From contig CM077821.1 in NCBI GenBank assembly GCA_039720395.1, forward strand, positions 41,476,792-41,540,791: a stretch of 64,000 bases of DNA. Direction: 5' to 3'. The notes under the pieces are model-generated. The model made no database searches, was not told where the DNA came from, and saw only the letters and a program-made list of their open reading frames with translations. This DNA comes from Liquidambar formosana. Its lineage: Eukaryota; Streptophyta; Magnoliopsida; Saxifragales; Altingiaceae. Within the stretch, counting starts at the first letter, position 1. Each line of letters begins with the position of its first letter. Position numbers and translations under genes: made by a program. Shown here one piece after another: positions 1 to 12,895 of the stretch.

Positions 1-331
1 AGAACCATACAACACAGAACTTGTGTAGTGGTGTAACTTTTTGGTTATTTTGCACCATTAATGGCTACATGGCACTTGTAAACTATATTCAGAAAGTCAG
101 CATTGCATGCAATTATAGTTCATGTCCAGTCCCCAACACATATGTGGGCAGCAATTTGCATTAAGCATGGATTTTCAATCACCATAATGGTGTAAAGTCT
201 GCGCCTAAGTTGCCCACTATCATCTGGATCTGGATGCTTTCTTTGAACTTTTTACAAAAATATAAAAAGTCATTATTTGTAGTGACAGAGTGATATCAGA
301 TTATTCAACATAGTTAATCATCCTAGTCTTT

Positions 332-382
<51 letters not shown>

Positions 383-390
383 GAGAGAGA
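332..390. repeat. Compound (GT)n(GA)n microsatellite
   Basis: A GT run passes directly into a GA run with one GGG interruption, inside the UBP intron that precedes exon 523-671. The rest of 1-522 shows no coding sequence I can support. Confidence 0.9.
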
Positions 391-522
391 TGGAGATTGG
401 ACCCATTAATTGGTGGGGTTTGACCTTTGGTTTGTGATGCATATAGGCAAATTGGGGTTGGGGTTTTATAGAGATATATGTTTTCTAATTAAAGATCTGA
501 ACTTTTGGGGTGATTCTTGTAG

Positions 523-2873
523 ATTTACAACAATCGCATTCTTCGTTACTTGGAGGAGCCCTCTGATGCATTAGCCTTGATTAGGGATGATGATCGACTT
601 GTTGCTTATCGGTTACCGAAAGATAGTGAGTCATCCCTCTTGGTTGTGTTCACGCATTATCAGACAGACAGGTAAGCTTTAATCTGATTCTTGTATGAGT
701 AATTTGTTAGTTTCTTTTTATTTGATTAGTAAATGATTTCACTTCTAGATGGGTGCAATACTCCTAGTGTGTCTCCATCTCCCTGTGAAAGGATATGCGA
801 TACATGAATCAAAATTAATTGTTTTATCTCATTGAGCAACACAGAGAACTTTATTTGCAATCTCACGGAATTCTTAATACATCAGAAAAAAACTTTCTGA
901 TTTTCCATCGGCTAACTTCTAAATTCTAACTTACTGTGTCACACTGTACATCAGCCCATTTACATTTGAACTGCAACTTAGGTGGGTTGGGAGATCAACC
1001 CAGGCTCAACTTATGGGGTAGAACCCTCTACCTAAATTTAGCCCAACCCAACCCGAGCTGACTAACCCAAGCTCAACCAAAATTTAAATTTGGGTTGAGT
1101 TGGGTTGTTCAGGTTGCCAAGCAAAGGGTGAAATCTAAGGTGAGTTTTGTCCAATAATGGAGATTAGAAGAAGGAAAAGAAGTGATGCGAGAGACAGAGA
1201 GTTTTGAGATCATGAATGCATTTGGAAAAGAGATGAGAGAAGTAGAAGTGGCATTGGCTGTGATGCAGACAGGGAAGGTCTGTGATGGTGATGAAGCTAA
1301 CGACTGTGAATCCTTCATCCCTTCTTTCCCTCATTTGATTTTGGAGAGAAGTAATGTCTGAAATGTGCCTGAGTTTACGGAGTTGTATATTACATGCTGT
1401 CAGCATTTTATTTTGTTATATTACAATTGCTACTTAAATCCCATTGCATTATATATACTTTAAAAATGTATCACATGACATCCTTTTTTTTTTTCTCACT
1501 ACAGTATCACATGACATTGCACACAAAAAGGGTTTGTTGGTTTGCTTGACAAATTAATCCAAGATCAACCCAAATTGAGGTTGGGTGGAGATTTTTTAGC
1601 CCTAGCCCAAGCCCAACACTATGATAGGCTACCCAAGCTTGTCCATTGATCAGGTTGGGTACGGTTTGGGTGGGTTGAAATGCCCAAGTTGCAGCCCTAA
1701 CCCAAGCTTGTCCATTGATAATTTGATTGTGGACTTAGTGGCGGAGGAAGGGAGTGGAAAGATGGGTCAAATGACCCTCCTCCTTATACTCCCTTCGTTC
1801 CTAAATAAGTGGCCTACTTTCCTTTTTGGGATGTTTCAAAATTATTGTCACATATTCAAAAGTCATTGGTTCCTTTTGATTCATTTCCTAAAATACCCTT
1901 AAAAAAGTATTCTCTCTTTTTCTAATGGTTTGCACACTTGAGGGTAAAATTGGAATTTCAAAACATATGCATTGATGTGAAGTATTTAATAGGGTTTCCT
2001 TAAAAAGATTGTTTTTTCAAAGGGGACGGTCAATTTGAAATGGAGGGAGTATTTTTTTTTCTATATATGGATCTTTCAATAATTCCAAATTTAACCCTGC
2101 CCAAAATTTTATTTTGCTCCCAAAAATTTGATCATTCTATTAATTTAACCCTCCCACAAAAGTCGAAACCCCTTTTGTTTTCAAACTTTAGCACTAATTT
2201 TTTAGGGTATAGTACACTTGCCCCAGAAGTTCCAGAACTAAAGGGGGAAAAACCTTCTTTTTCTTTAATATTTTTTTTAAAAAATTATTAAGTTAATACT
2301 CGTCTTTCGAAGGCTAATTTTTTTGGCTCTGTTCATTACTGTGGTCCTTTATAGAGATCAAATCTATGCTCAATATTAAGAATCAAATTGAGAGAAAAGC
2401 GTAATATCCAACTGGTAGAGGTTTAAGAATAATAAAAAAAGGCTCGTTTGCCAGTACTATATTTGGAATTCTTTGTTCAATTGCACGACCATGCATTGTC
2501 ATTTTATTTTAGATTGATCACAGTTTGCTTTCTCTGATCTATTGTGGTGCGGACTTAGAAGCAAAAACCTTCTATCAAGGGTGCCGCTCCCGCTTCGAAA
2601 CCACGGTTCTGCGCTCCCAAGTTAGAACCTTATAAGAACCTCGATTCTTTCTCTCGAGAATCTCGATTCTGAGTAAGATAGAACCTTGTGATGGAGGGGA
2701 GAAGACATGACCTCTCCACCCCTAAAACTAAACTCTTTTCAACTTTAACCAAAGTGAAAAATGTTTTTAATAATAATAGGATTTCTATGAATTCATATCA
2801 AATTAATGCTTAGTTTACTTAATTCTTTTCCTCAAGAAAAGAAAAACAAAAAAAGGTAAAACTATAAAAGCAT

Positions 2874-2908
<35 letters not shown>

Positions 2909-4253
2909 ATTAGTGTGGCTTCTCAAAGGAACACTTTTTTGCACCTTTTTCTAGAATTTCATCCCACAAAATATCATATTGAGGTTCCACCAGGGGCGGA
3001 ACTAGAATTTTTTGTTTGGGGTTGCCACTTATACACTAATACGTATACAAGTACATACATGCAAACAATGTATGTGTGTAAACGTAAAAAAAGTTATTGT
3101 TTGGAGGTAGGTAATTAAATTTGGGTGCTAGTTTATCAAATTTAAGGTTGCCTCTTCATGGAATTAAACACATTTTAAAGGGGTGCCACATTGTGTGCAA
3201 ACTTAAAAAAATATTATTTGAAGGTAAATAATTAAATTTGGGGGTGCCATTTTATCAAATTTAAGGGTGCCACTTTGTAGAATTGAATACATTTTAAAGG
3301 ATTCAAAAAATTTTGGACTTTAAACGTAGATCCGCCCCTGTTTTCCACAGATGCTTCCTACACACCCCAAACCTTTGACTCTTCTATGTTCCCCTGCTTC
3401 CCCGCCCCTACCCCCGCTCCCGCTCCCGCCCCAGCCTTCGTTTCGTGCTTCTATGGGTGTAGAGTTATTTGTCATAGTCGAAAATTTCCTGTGTGAAGTT
3501 GGTAGGCTTATAAGTGAAGTATCTGGCATCTATGTTGTCCAGAATAATTACTGATTGCCCAATGCACTAGCTAGTTATATGTTTTGTGCTTCTAATGTGA
3601 ATTGTTAGTTGATGTAAAATCTTTCAACACTGCCAAAAAAAGACCTATAATGAGTACTTTTTTTTATATTTTTTTTATTGTAAGCAGTGTTTTAAAAAAC
3701 TTGCCCGAGGCACGCCCTGAGGGCAGACAGGCCAAAAACTCCCTGAGGCTTAAAAAAAGGGTAGAACTCCTTTTTAGCGTACACTCTTTCCTTTGTGCAC
3801 ATGACCTCTGCAAGTGAGGTACACCTTTAGCACCCCATGGTAATAGGAATCGCCTCATTTGGCCAAATTGCAACTCTTAAGAGGAACAACTCTTTTTATT
3901 TAATAAATAAATTTACCACAATCAACTTAACAGTTGGCCATGTGACTAAAAATCTAGGTTAAGCAGCCGCACGACCTATTAGCGATTGCAACAGTGACAG
4001 GTTAGGGAAAAGATAATTGACCAACGATGATGACAACTATTCGTAGTGATCACCTCCAAGAACACAACTTATTTGAATTTGGGTTGTATGAACATTTTAT
4101 ATGTTGGTTGGTTGGATCATGAAAGACAATAGTAAGTTTCTATTGCAAAAAAAATATATTTAATATTTTTATATATAAAAAACAAATTAAAATAGTTTAC
4201 TTTTTGAATAAATTTTACTCATTATGTATTTTTTTCCCACTATTTTTAGATAG

Positions 4254-4288
<35 letters not shown>

Positions 4289-7200
4289 GAGGTGATCCCA
4301 TCAGCACGTGCTGATATAAGTTACATCAGCATTATGCATTGCAGGTTGTACCCCTTGCATTGATTCAATGCACCTCACATCCCACTAATGCACAAGGTAC
4401 AACTCCCAATGCAAGTTTTGATATAAGTTATATCAGCACGTGCTTACCTAATCATCATCCTATATATATATATATATATATATATATTAACAACTTGTGA
4501 GGCTTACGCCCGATGAGAGGAAAAATGCTCCGCCTTATGCCCAAGCCTTTTAAAACATTTGTAAGGGTGATTATTAATAAAAGTGCAAATTACTTTGCCC
4601 ACTGCTCTATGAGGTGCTCGACAACATACCACCCAATCTTCAAAATTGAACACTTTTCCCCCCTAAACTATGGGAAAGGGGTGTTTTTTTTCTTCTTTTT
4701 TTTTGACCAAATTGGTTTATGCGAACAAAACCCAGTGTTTTGTTTTAAAAAATATTAGAACGAAATGAAGATATTACCCGTTTAAATATTTAGAGTTCAA
4801 CAGTTTCAAGACCGTTATAGTGGTGAACATGCTCTCAATTTTGCTCGGCATCACGATCGTTGTGTACGGCAAGGCGTGGGTCAATTCTGCACCCCGCAGG
4901 GGAGGGGGGGGTTATAGACATCTAAGTAGTGTTATTAAACCCAGACTGGCCACATTGGTGAACTGGACACCAGACCGGTCCGGTTTTTCAATTGGATCGG
5001 AAATGCATATGAACCAGACGAACCAGTTTAAACCATCAGTTTTTTATGTGAACCGGATGCAAACTGGTCCGGTACTAATACTAAAAAATTCTAACATTTT
5101 TGCGTGTATGGGGAGTAGAAACGGGGATGTACACACCCAAAGGAGTTCTTAACCACTAGACCACCTAGTGCTTATGTGAAAAACTTCACAACACATTGTT
5201 TAAAGTGTAAATGTATACATTTTATTTTCTGTTATTATTTTAATTATATGACCGGTTCAACCGGTGACCCGACAGTTGAACCAGTGACCCGACCTCTAGA
5301 CCGGGTCAATGACCGGTTTGGGTTTGATAACTATGCATCTAAGGGTAGTATTTTGGATATGATTACTTCAGTTTATTACATCACGCCTTGTTTTTTCGCT
5401 TTCATGTTCGTGCTGTGGGTGTTGATGGAGTTCCCTGTGTTGAGGTAGAACTTGATTTTTAAATTCAATTTCGTGTTTTTTAGGACGAATTTGCTTTGCA
5501 CATTCTCGTTTAATCTCACGGTGGTTTTGCTTGTCGGGAAGACGTTTAATCAAAGTGCCGTTGTTGACAGTTAATCTAGTAAATACTCTATAGTTGTTTA
5601 TATTTGAATATGGAGCTGTATATTTGCTGAGTTACCTTTCATGATTACTAGATGTGACAGACAAATGAAACATTGGATCATTTTTTGTTTATAACTATGT
5701 CAGTGATCATAAATGTATTTTTTATGATTTTAGATTTTGTTTTTAATCATCTCAGCTTCTTTGACATCTCTAGAGAGAGGATTAAACAATTTTCCCATTT
5801 ATTTCTTTTGAATTTGAAATTTATGATCATTATTATTACTGTGTTGTTAAATTTATCATAATTATTAAAATTATGTTGTTATTTTGGTCAGGGATGAATT
5901 TTATTGGGATGGGAGATTACACTGGAAGAGGTTTGGCGTTCCTCTTGTGGCAAGGATGTCTAATATTTCTGATGGATCTGATATTCGTAAACAGTTTCTG
6001 AAATTACTCAATCCATGTTTAATGCCTGTGGAAGATGCCTTAAATGATTATGATGATGCTGGAAATACTGCGAATGAAGATTCTAAGATGGAGGATAACA
6101 TTAGCCTCACAATCTCTGATGTTGATGCAAATTCTGACAGTGACAGTCGGGATGATCCACATTTGGGTACTGACTTCCGATTTCAGTTAACAGATGGGGA
6201 GCAACCAACAGAGGCTTCTGAGATAAAGATGAATGATTCGTTGTTGGTCTCAGAGTTGCACAGGAGGTTTTATGTGCATGTTTTTTGGTCAGATAAAATG
6301 GTTGATCAGTACGATACATGCCTTCTCAGCTTATTGCCTGAGGTCTTCAAGCCCGGGTTGTTTGAAAAGAGGCCTCAAGAGTCTATTTCTCTATACAAAT
6401 GTCTTGAATTGTTCTTGAAGGAGGAGCCTCTAGGACCAGAAGACATGTGGTTAGTGTGCGACTTAATTTTTACTTTTATAACACTTAGGGAATTTTCATG
6501 TACCAGTATCATGGTAGCATTTTTTTTTCTTTACACAATTAGACACGTGCAAGTAAGCTATAAGCATAAAGACTTTTTGGTCATCCAGCAGTTGACTTTG
6601 GTTTAGGTCATTATTGAACGTAATTCTATCTAATGAGTTCAATCAGATAACAAAAATTATTGATTTGTTATTTTTATTTGTTTGTTTATTTATTATTATT
6701 TTCTTTAAACATTATTTCTTTGTTGGTTATATCAATTATTATTCACAGAGTCAATTTTGTCTTCATCCCTTCTTTTTAGGGTTTGGCCTTTTTATTTTTG
6801 TTGCCTTTCTCATGTTGGATTTTGCAATCATTTATGATTTAGGTACTGCCCTAGCTGCAAGAAGAATCAGCAAGCCAGCAAAAAATTAGATCTTTGGAGA
6901 CTGCCAGAAATTCTGGTAATTCATTTAAAGAGGTTCTCATACAGCCGCTATTTTAAAAGCAAGCTGGAAACATTTGTCGACTTCCCTATTGATGATCTTG
7001 ATCTCTCAAGTCACATTGGCCCCAAGGCAAACCAATTGTCCAATCGTTACATGTTGTATGCAGTTAGTAATCATTATGGAGTCCTGGGCGCTGGGCATTA
7101 TACAGCATTTGTTCACTGTGAGTGGTTTTCTCTGTTCTTTTTCCTCTATTTTCATTTCTGAAGTTAGGAAAATTTTCTGCAATTGCATTTTTCCCCCTGT

Positions 7201-8401
7201 GATTGCATGTTGTTTAAGTGCCTCATTTTAATCTTACCTCTATGAAATGTGTGACTGCATTTGGAACCAGTACAATCCAGATCTGGTGGCCTTTAGGTGG
7301 ACCATTTGTCCTCCTCTTGTACTTTTATTTTCTTATCTAATATCTCTCTTTTTGTTCTGATTATTAAAAAAAAGCAAAAAACCAATTAACTACTTTTTCC
7401 CCCTTTTGTTGACACTTTTTCTACTAGGCGTTGTACCATTCATGTGAAGTTAAAACTTTTTTTCTTTTTTTTATTTTTTTTAAATTTTTATATTTTTCTT
7501 AAAATGAACAACTGATGTAATGTTTCATCAGATATTGCACAGTATGAGAATGCCGATACTGAAATTGAGTTGCTTGTCTAGGAAATAAACTATAGGTAGG
7601 GAAATCATTTTTCACTGGAGTATCCAACTATTATATATGCCCTACCATGAGGCAAGGCTTTTTAGAATTTCCTTTAGGAAGTTTGAAAGCTGTGAAAATA
7701 TAAATGCATGATTAATCAAATTCCTGTTTATCTGGCTTCCAATGCAATTACTTAAATTCAATCTAAACACATTCCACATTTGTATATAATAAGGGTAACC
7801 TTTTCCTTATTTATTTATTTATTATTATTATTATTTTTGGATTGTAATAATAAAAAAATAAAATTTATTACCAATTCTATACACATTTCCTCTTGGACAT
7901 CCTCACTTCACTTTAAATCAACAATGGTAACATTTTTTTTTTTTTTTTTGGATAAGCTCAATGGTAACATTACAGTATTACATTCTATAATTATTACCCC
8001 ATCCAGATTGTTTATTAAAGATTTTCATTACCTTCACTATATGGCTGGCCATTTATAATTTGTTGCAACATTATTAGCTTAAAGTAATATTTTAACCAAA
8101 AAAGCTATATGACAGACGGTTTGGATGGTTATTTTTCTTCCTCTATAATGTTCTTGGGCATTTGGTGTAAATTGGTTATGTTTACGCGTTTTGTACATTT
8201 AGAGATTTCAGCCTATTATATATTTGGGTTTTAATGATTTTGTACACGACCTACTGTAAATATATTATCTTGGTTCCTATGCAGCACGAGTTTGGTAGAT
8301 GGTATGAGTTCGATGACCATGATGTTTTTCCTGTTAGTGAGGATAAGATAAAGACATCAGCCGCGTATGTTCTGTTCTATAAGAGAGTCCCAGATGCGTA
8401 A
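523..8401 (+). CDS. Ubiquitin carboxyl-terminal hydrolase (UBP5/UBP8-like), 3' part
   Basis: A cysteine protease that removes ubiquitin from substrates. Only the 3' part is present. Exons read by hand: 523-671, 5892-6449, 6843-7117 and 8285-8401 (stop TAA 8399-8401). The first junction joins AG+G (Arg) and the second TG+G (Trp), both in frame. Visible USP features are the zinc-binding YCPSCKK motif after [10 protein letters not shown], the [16 protein letters not shown] block, SNHYG, the catalytic-His motif GHYTAFVH (6843 exon), and the final WYEFDDHDV...AAYVLFYKR motif. The Cys box and N-terminal DUSP region lie upstream of the window. The order and spacing match plant UBP5/UBP8. The last junction is odd: the GTGAGT donor at 7118 leaves one extra T after the His codon, while the only good acceptor (8283-8284) starts a whole codon, so the phases disagree by one base. 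The 5.2 kb intron 672-5891 is filled with transposon remnants. The family is secure; intactness of the last junction is not. Confidence 0.9.
960..1705. mobile_element. Possible hAT-like MITE rich in GGGTTGGG
   Basis: The left end (around CTGCAACTTAGG) and the right end (CCCAAGTTGCAG) are inverted copies, and both are followed inwards by GGGTTGGG/CCCAACCC-rich sequence. No convincing target duplication was found. It lies in the large UBP intron. Confidence 0.35.
1789..2049. mobile_element. Stowaway-like (Tc1/mariner) MITE
   Basis: The element is 261 bp and flanked by TA on both sides (1787-1788 and 2050-2051). The left terminus CTCCCTTCGTTCC is inverted at the right terminus, which ends in GGAGGGAG, the typical Stowaway-type end. 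A diverged second copy in reverse orientation lies near 17132-17394; they share the block TTTAGGATGTTTCAAAATT with minor changes. It sits in the UBP intron. Confidence 0.8.
2875..2906. repeat. (CT)n microsatellite
   Basis: An uninterrupted CT run in the UBP intron, just upstream of a hAT MITE. It has no visible functional context. Confidence 0.9.
2991..3340. mobile_element. hAT-like MITE, CAGGGGCGGA termini
   Basis: A 350 bp element starting CAGGGGCGGAACTAG and ending with the inverse of CAGGGGCGGATCTAC. Flanking octamers GGTTCCAC (2983-2990) and TTTTCCAC (3341-3348) agree at 6 of 8 positions, fitting an aged hAT 8 bp duplication. Internally, a GGGGTGCCA-containing segment is repeated directly. 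It lies in the UBP intron and is non-coding. Confidence 0.75.
3685..4557. mobile_element. hAT-like non-autonomous element carrying a nested MITE
   Basis: The left end CAGTGTTTTAAAA and right end TTTTAAAACA are inverted, with further subterminal similarity (GCCCGAGGC versus the inverse of GCCCAAGCC). Flanks ATTGTAAG (3677-3684) and TTTGTAAG (4558-4565) match at 7 of 8 positions. The 873 bp span includes a later insertion: a (TA)n-flanked foldback MITE at 4288-4460. It lies in the UBP intron. Confidence 0.6.
4288..4460 (-). mobile_element. TA-microsatellite-embedded foldback MITE, copy A
   Basis: A 173 bp copy flanked on both sides by (TA)n runs. Both arms contain GCACGTGCTGATATAA and its inverse, and the centre pairs GTTGTACC with GGGGTACAAC, so nearly the whole copy can fold on itself. 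It is the reverse complement of copy B (12183-15207). Insertion inside TA repeats resembles the behaviour described for rice Micron elements; relationship to that family is not shown. Confidence 0.8.
4927..5335. mobile_element. hAT-like MITE with 8 bp target duplication
   Basis: A 409 bp element. The left terminus TAGTGTTATTAAACCC and the inverse of the right terminus, CATAGTTATCAAACCC, form terminal inverted repeats followed by ACCGG-rich sequence. An exact 8 bp duplication CATCTAAG flanks it (4919-4926 and 5336-5343). Inside, the minus strand near 5140-5170 contains a tRNA-like box A string (TAGTGGTTAAGA), possibly an old SINE fragment. It lies in the UBP intron and has no transposase. Confidence 0.8.
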
Positions 8402-11400
8402 TGTAAATAGTATACTTAGTCATAACCAATGGAAAGCAGAATGAAGCCAGCGTTACCTTTTGTATGAAGGCTTCAATGAGTTATCTCCAATGTAGCAAGC
8501 ATCCTTTTGCCATAGGTTTGCAAGTGGAGACAATCCAACATGGAAGGAATAGAAACAGAGGATGTAAATATGAGTTATGTTTAAAAATGGGCAATGATGA
8601 AAGGTGAGATTTTCAAGATAGAGGGAGCCTCGTCGTTTTGTCCCATCTTACTTGTATATGCTTCATTACAAAAAAGTTTTGAGATATTTATTCATCAAAT
8701 TCTGTAAGGGGTAGCTTCCCAATTCCTTGAATATTTTGGAACATTTTGATTTAATATAGTGTTTAATGAAAAATCCCAAATACACAATAGTTTCTTCTAT
8801 TTTCTTGTTTTGGTCATAGACTCATAGTACCCAATTTATGCGTATTGCAACCATAGACTGAAATCTTGTTGCAGCAAAGTTGCATAAGTATCTGTTGGAA
8901 ATTCTTTCCTTCAAGATATTATTGTGTTTCATCTAGCATTTGAGGTAAGTTTATTTTGTTTTCTCTGGGCCTTTTTTGAGCAAATCTAATATGTTGGATG
9001 TAGATGATTAATTAGAGAATTTCAAGAATTTTTGTTGCAGTTTTTCATAACTGGTGGTGGTGATGTCCCCATTCTAGGATTTTTACCTTCGAAGGGGCCG
9101 TGTGTGGCCTCGAAATGGAGACGGTTTTAGCCATTGTAGTTGAATCTTGATGAACAGGACTTGAAAATTTCTAGTCAGATGCTAAGGATGTTCCTTGTAA
9201 GTGATGCATTGAAGCAACTAATTACAGATAGGTCTAAAAAATTATATGAACAGTGGACTTGGAAAATTACAGATAGGTCCGGCTATGAGCAAATAATTTC
9301 AGTTGATGCATTCCCCCAAAAGAAGTGGAATTGCAGATAGGTCTGGTTGCCAGCAAATAATTAATGACTACCAACTTAATTAAGAATGACCAAGACCTGT
9401 AAATTCGTTTCACTCACATGTACTCGAGGTTGGCAAGAAATAAAAAACGTCACACACTTACAGCGAGTGGCCCAATTCCTAGGGTCCTAAGGTTTTTCGT
9501 CTGCTTGGTCTTTTTGATCTTTTATCCTATTCGATTGTTTGACTCGCGTAGGTGTCTCGTCATTGGTCTGATGAGTTTCGTCATCCACGCATGCTGTTTT
9601 GTTTTGGATGCTTCTATGTACCTATAAAAAAATAATAATAAATAAATAAAATAAAATTGGTACCCAACCCAAAAGTGACCAAATTACTATAAAATGTAAT
9701 TAAATTACTCAAAAAAATGTGATCAATTACCAATTAAAGAGTTTGTCTTTCATGTAACTGTGATATAGCCACGTGGTGTCATATATCAACATAAATGAAG
9801 TATTTTAGTTATCTCATTTTATTCTATTTTTATTGACTTATGATATTACGTCAATCATATTACAGTTACATATAAAGTTTTTTTCCCATAGTATCCATTT
9901 TTTTATTTATTATTTATTTTATTATGGGCAACATAGAATTTGCTCACGTTAAAAGCATGGAAACATTGTTAAGACAAGTCATGGGTTTAACGTATTGAGG
10001 TTAACATGATGACAGAAGGGACTGGAAAAGAAAGCAAAGAATCAGTGCTTTAATTGATCTAGAGCCTAGACCCTTGTGTGACTGGTTTTTCAATCTTTTT
10101 GTCATGTTTTTCATTTCATTTTCAGAAGTGACTTCTTTTTCTTTGGATCAGAGTAGACAAGTAGAGTGTCCTATCACTTGAAAGCAATAATGTTTTTACC
10201 CTCTTATCTTATCTTATACAATCATATTAATGTCTAGAAAGGATGATTTTTTTTTTTTTTTTTTTTTTTTTAGGGTTGGTAAGCGTAGAGGAGGGAATTG
10301 AAAGCTGAAAGCCGAAAGGTAGCATGTCCATTTAGATTGAGCAGCGCTACAATAAATTCTTCCTTTAAATCACACCTGTTAGGATTTGGTGATGCAGAGC
10401 TCGTATGTTCGATCAGTTTGGTACTGTGCACAACACCAAATTTAGACACGGTTAAATAGAGTTTTCTATCTTCTTCTTTTTTTTTTTTTTTTTAACTTTT
10501 TATCTGTTTTTTTTAGGAATGGGCTATTCACGCGCGTGTAGATATGGGTACACACAACACATAAAATGAGAAAATCAACATATATGATATACACTAATGA
10601 AAAACCCAAAAGCCTATAAGAACATAAGGTTAACTTACACTTAAACTGTCTCCAAACAGAGCCCAGCTGGAACACGGTGTAAAATTTCATCTATCATATA
10701 GAGCGCAAATATAATTATAGTGTCCGTACTACATTGTGAAGGAATGAATTTAATTAAAAGCCTAGTCATGATTCAAGAGTAGAGTGGGATTGATAAACTT
10801 CGAATTTTCAGTTTAAAACATAAAATCCGAAATCTAAATTTGGAACTCTCACTTCTATGGAGCTTCTCGCCATGTGATGTGTGACGGTGATGGAATCATG
10901 AATTTTCTTTAGCAGAATCAACTTTTGTTTGGATATTTGTGTTTTTTTTCTCACTTTATAAATTAAAGAATTTTTTAAATAACCTTCTAAAGTTTTGTTT
11001 TTTTTCTTTTTTCTTTTTTCCTTTTTTCCCCTAATAGACAATAACAAGAATAAAATTTTTTTTCAAAACTTAATAATTAATACAAAATATAAATATTTTT
11101 TGATAATAAAATGGGTACTATTAGAATAATTAAACTTTTGTGGAATAAAACAGGTAAGAGTTATTTATATGAAAAGAAAAACAAAAGATGAAGGGTTACA
11201 ATTAGAAAATATGAAAGATTAAAAAAAAAAATTAGTAAGATCAAATTTAAAATTAGTGAAAATTTATGTGTAGTAAAAATAAATAAATAAATAAAATAGG
11301 TGAAGAGGGACGGCCAGGAAGAGGGTCACGTGTCCCTGGCCGGTCCCTCCGCCCCAGTGTGTGTGAAGGTAATGAAAAGGCTCCCCATCAAATAATTTCT

Positions 11401-12182
11401 CACCATGAGGACGGTACCCTACTGCATGCTATGACCGCCTGCTCGCTTCCATTAATTTCTAGCTTCTATTTTAGGTACAAGAAAACCTACTAGTCCTGTG
11501 ACTGTGGGCTCTACTCAAAAGAAGGAAAATATGAAACCCTGAGCCCCACAATGAAAAATGATGTAATTGTTTTGAAATTTCGGAAGTAAACATAAATCGA
11601 ATCATGTTAGAACCACTCTACGTACATTAGATATAACAACTGGGTTCCACCCCTCCCCCAAAAATAAATAAGTAAATCAATAAATGAAAAAGAAGACAAA
11701 TGGGAAATTTTAAAAAAAAAAATGAAAAAGTCGAACTTAATCTATGTAAAATGTTACAATTCATAATTTTATTTTATTTTTTTAAGAGAAAAACCTTTCA
11801 CAAGTAGTGGACTCATATAGTTCTCACATATTTGAGTATGAACCCCATCCTAGTTTGCCTGAGTTGAGAACCATGCGGGTCTCACATGCATGCTTATATG
11901 AGTGTGAGTCTCAAATCCTTCTTTTTATTTTTTTTCTTTTAAACATTTTTTTTAAGTCTCTTATAAGGAACATGACTCATTTTTAATGTCTCGCAAGGGA
12001 TATATATGATCCATGTGGGTTTCACATGCATGAGAAAATAATTTGAGAGATCAGTGAAAATTTTGAGAAAATAATTTGAGAATTGTCCACTGTTGGATTA
12101 TTATGCATAATGCTTTAAAATTGTAATGAATATTGTAATTTCTATTATGAGATTCACATATAGTACCCCATATATATATATA
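8402..12182. other. Intergenic region without a supported gene
   Basis: The first 300-400 bp is probably the UBP 3' untranslated region. Beyond it I see a MITE (9738-9882), long T runs near 10248 and 10475, and AT-rich sequence. The open reading frames present lack recognisable domains and have low-complexity composition. Confidence 0.6.
9738..9882. mobile_element. MITE-like inverted-repeat element, copy 1
   Basis: The arm CATGTAACTGTGATATAG is answered by an inverse arm ending TTACAGTTACATA, with pairing extending through GTGTCAT...TCAA-type sequence. A diverged second copy is at 21845-22018 in YABBY intron 2. No transposase is present and I could not fix the target duplication. Confidence 0.55.
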
Positions 12183-12315
12183 GGATGATGATCAGATAAG
12201 CACGTACTGATATAATTTATATCAAAACCTGTATTGAGAGTTGTATCTTGTGCATTAGTAGGATGTGAGGTGCATTGAATCAATGCAAGGGGTACAACCC
12301 CTAATGCATAATACT

Positions 12316-12828
12316 CAGGGCCGGCCCTGAGGTTAGGCCACTCAGGCGGCCGCCTGAGGCCCCAAAATTTTGACAAAAAATAAGGGCCCCAACTTAGTTG
12401 GTACCCTTGTAAAAATAAAAAATAAAAAATAAAAAATTTAATAACTACATGAGCAAAAGCCCCAATCCAAGTTTAAGGGCCCCAAATAATTCCTAAGTTC
12501 CTAATCCAAGTCCATATATAATAGCCTAAATGGTCAAATAATCTACTCAACTCAAGCCCAAAACCAAAGGAAAAAAAAATAAAACCTTTAACCCTAAATC
12601 ATATTAGATCTAACATCTCTACCAATCTGCCTCCAACCTCCTCCTTTCTCTCTCTCTTAGTGCTCTCAACCTCTCACAGCCTCCACGACTCCACCCCAAT
12701 CATATCAGATTAAAATTTTATTTGGAAGATTAGAAGTATTTGATTACCTCTCAGACAAAGAAATCAGGTACACCATACAGTTGTACACCAACGTTCAATC
12801 ATTCTCTCTTTAATTTCTTTACTTTTTC

Positions 12829-12895
<67 letters not shown>

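Noticed and set aside
4820..5152. 110-codon frame
   Set aside because: It runs across the border of a hAT-like MITE with an 8 bp duplication.
9140..9340. 66-codon frame with an ITDRS..YEQ repeat
   Set aside because: The internal repeat is short and no homologous family was recognised; likely chance.
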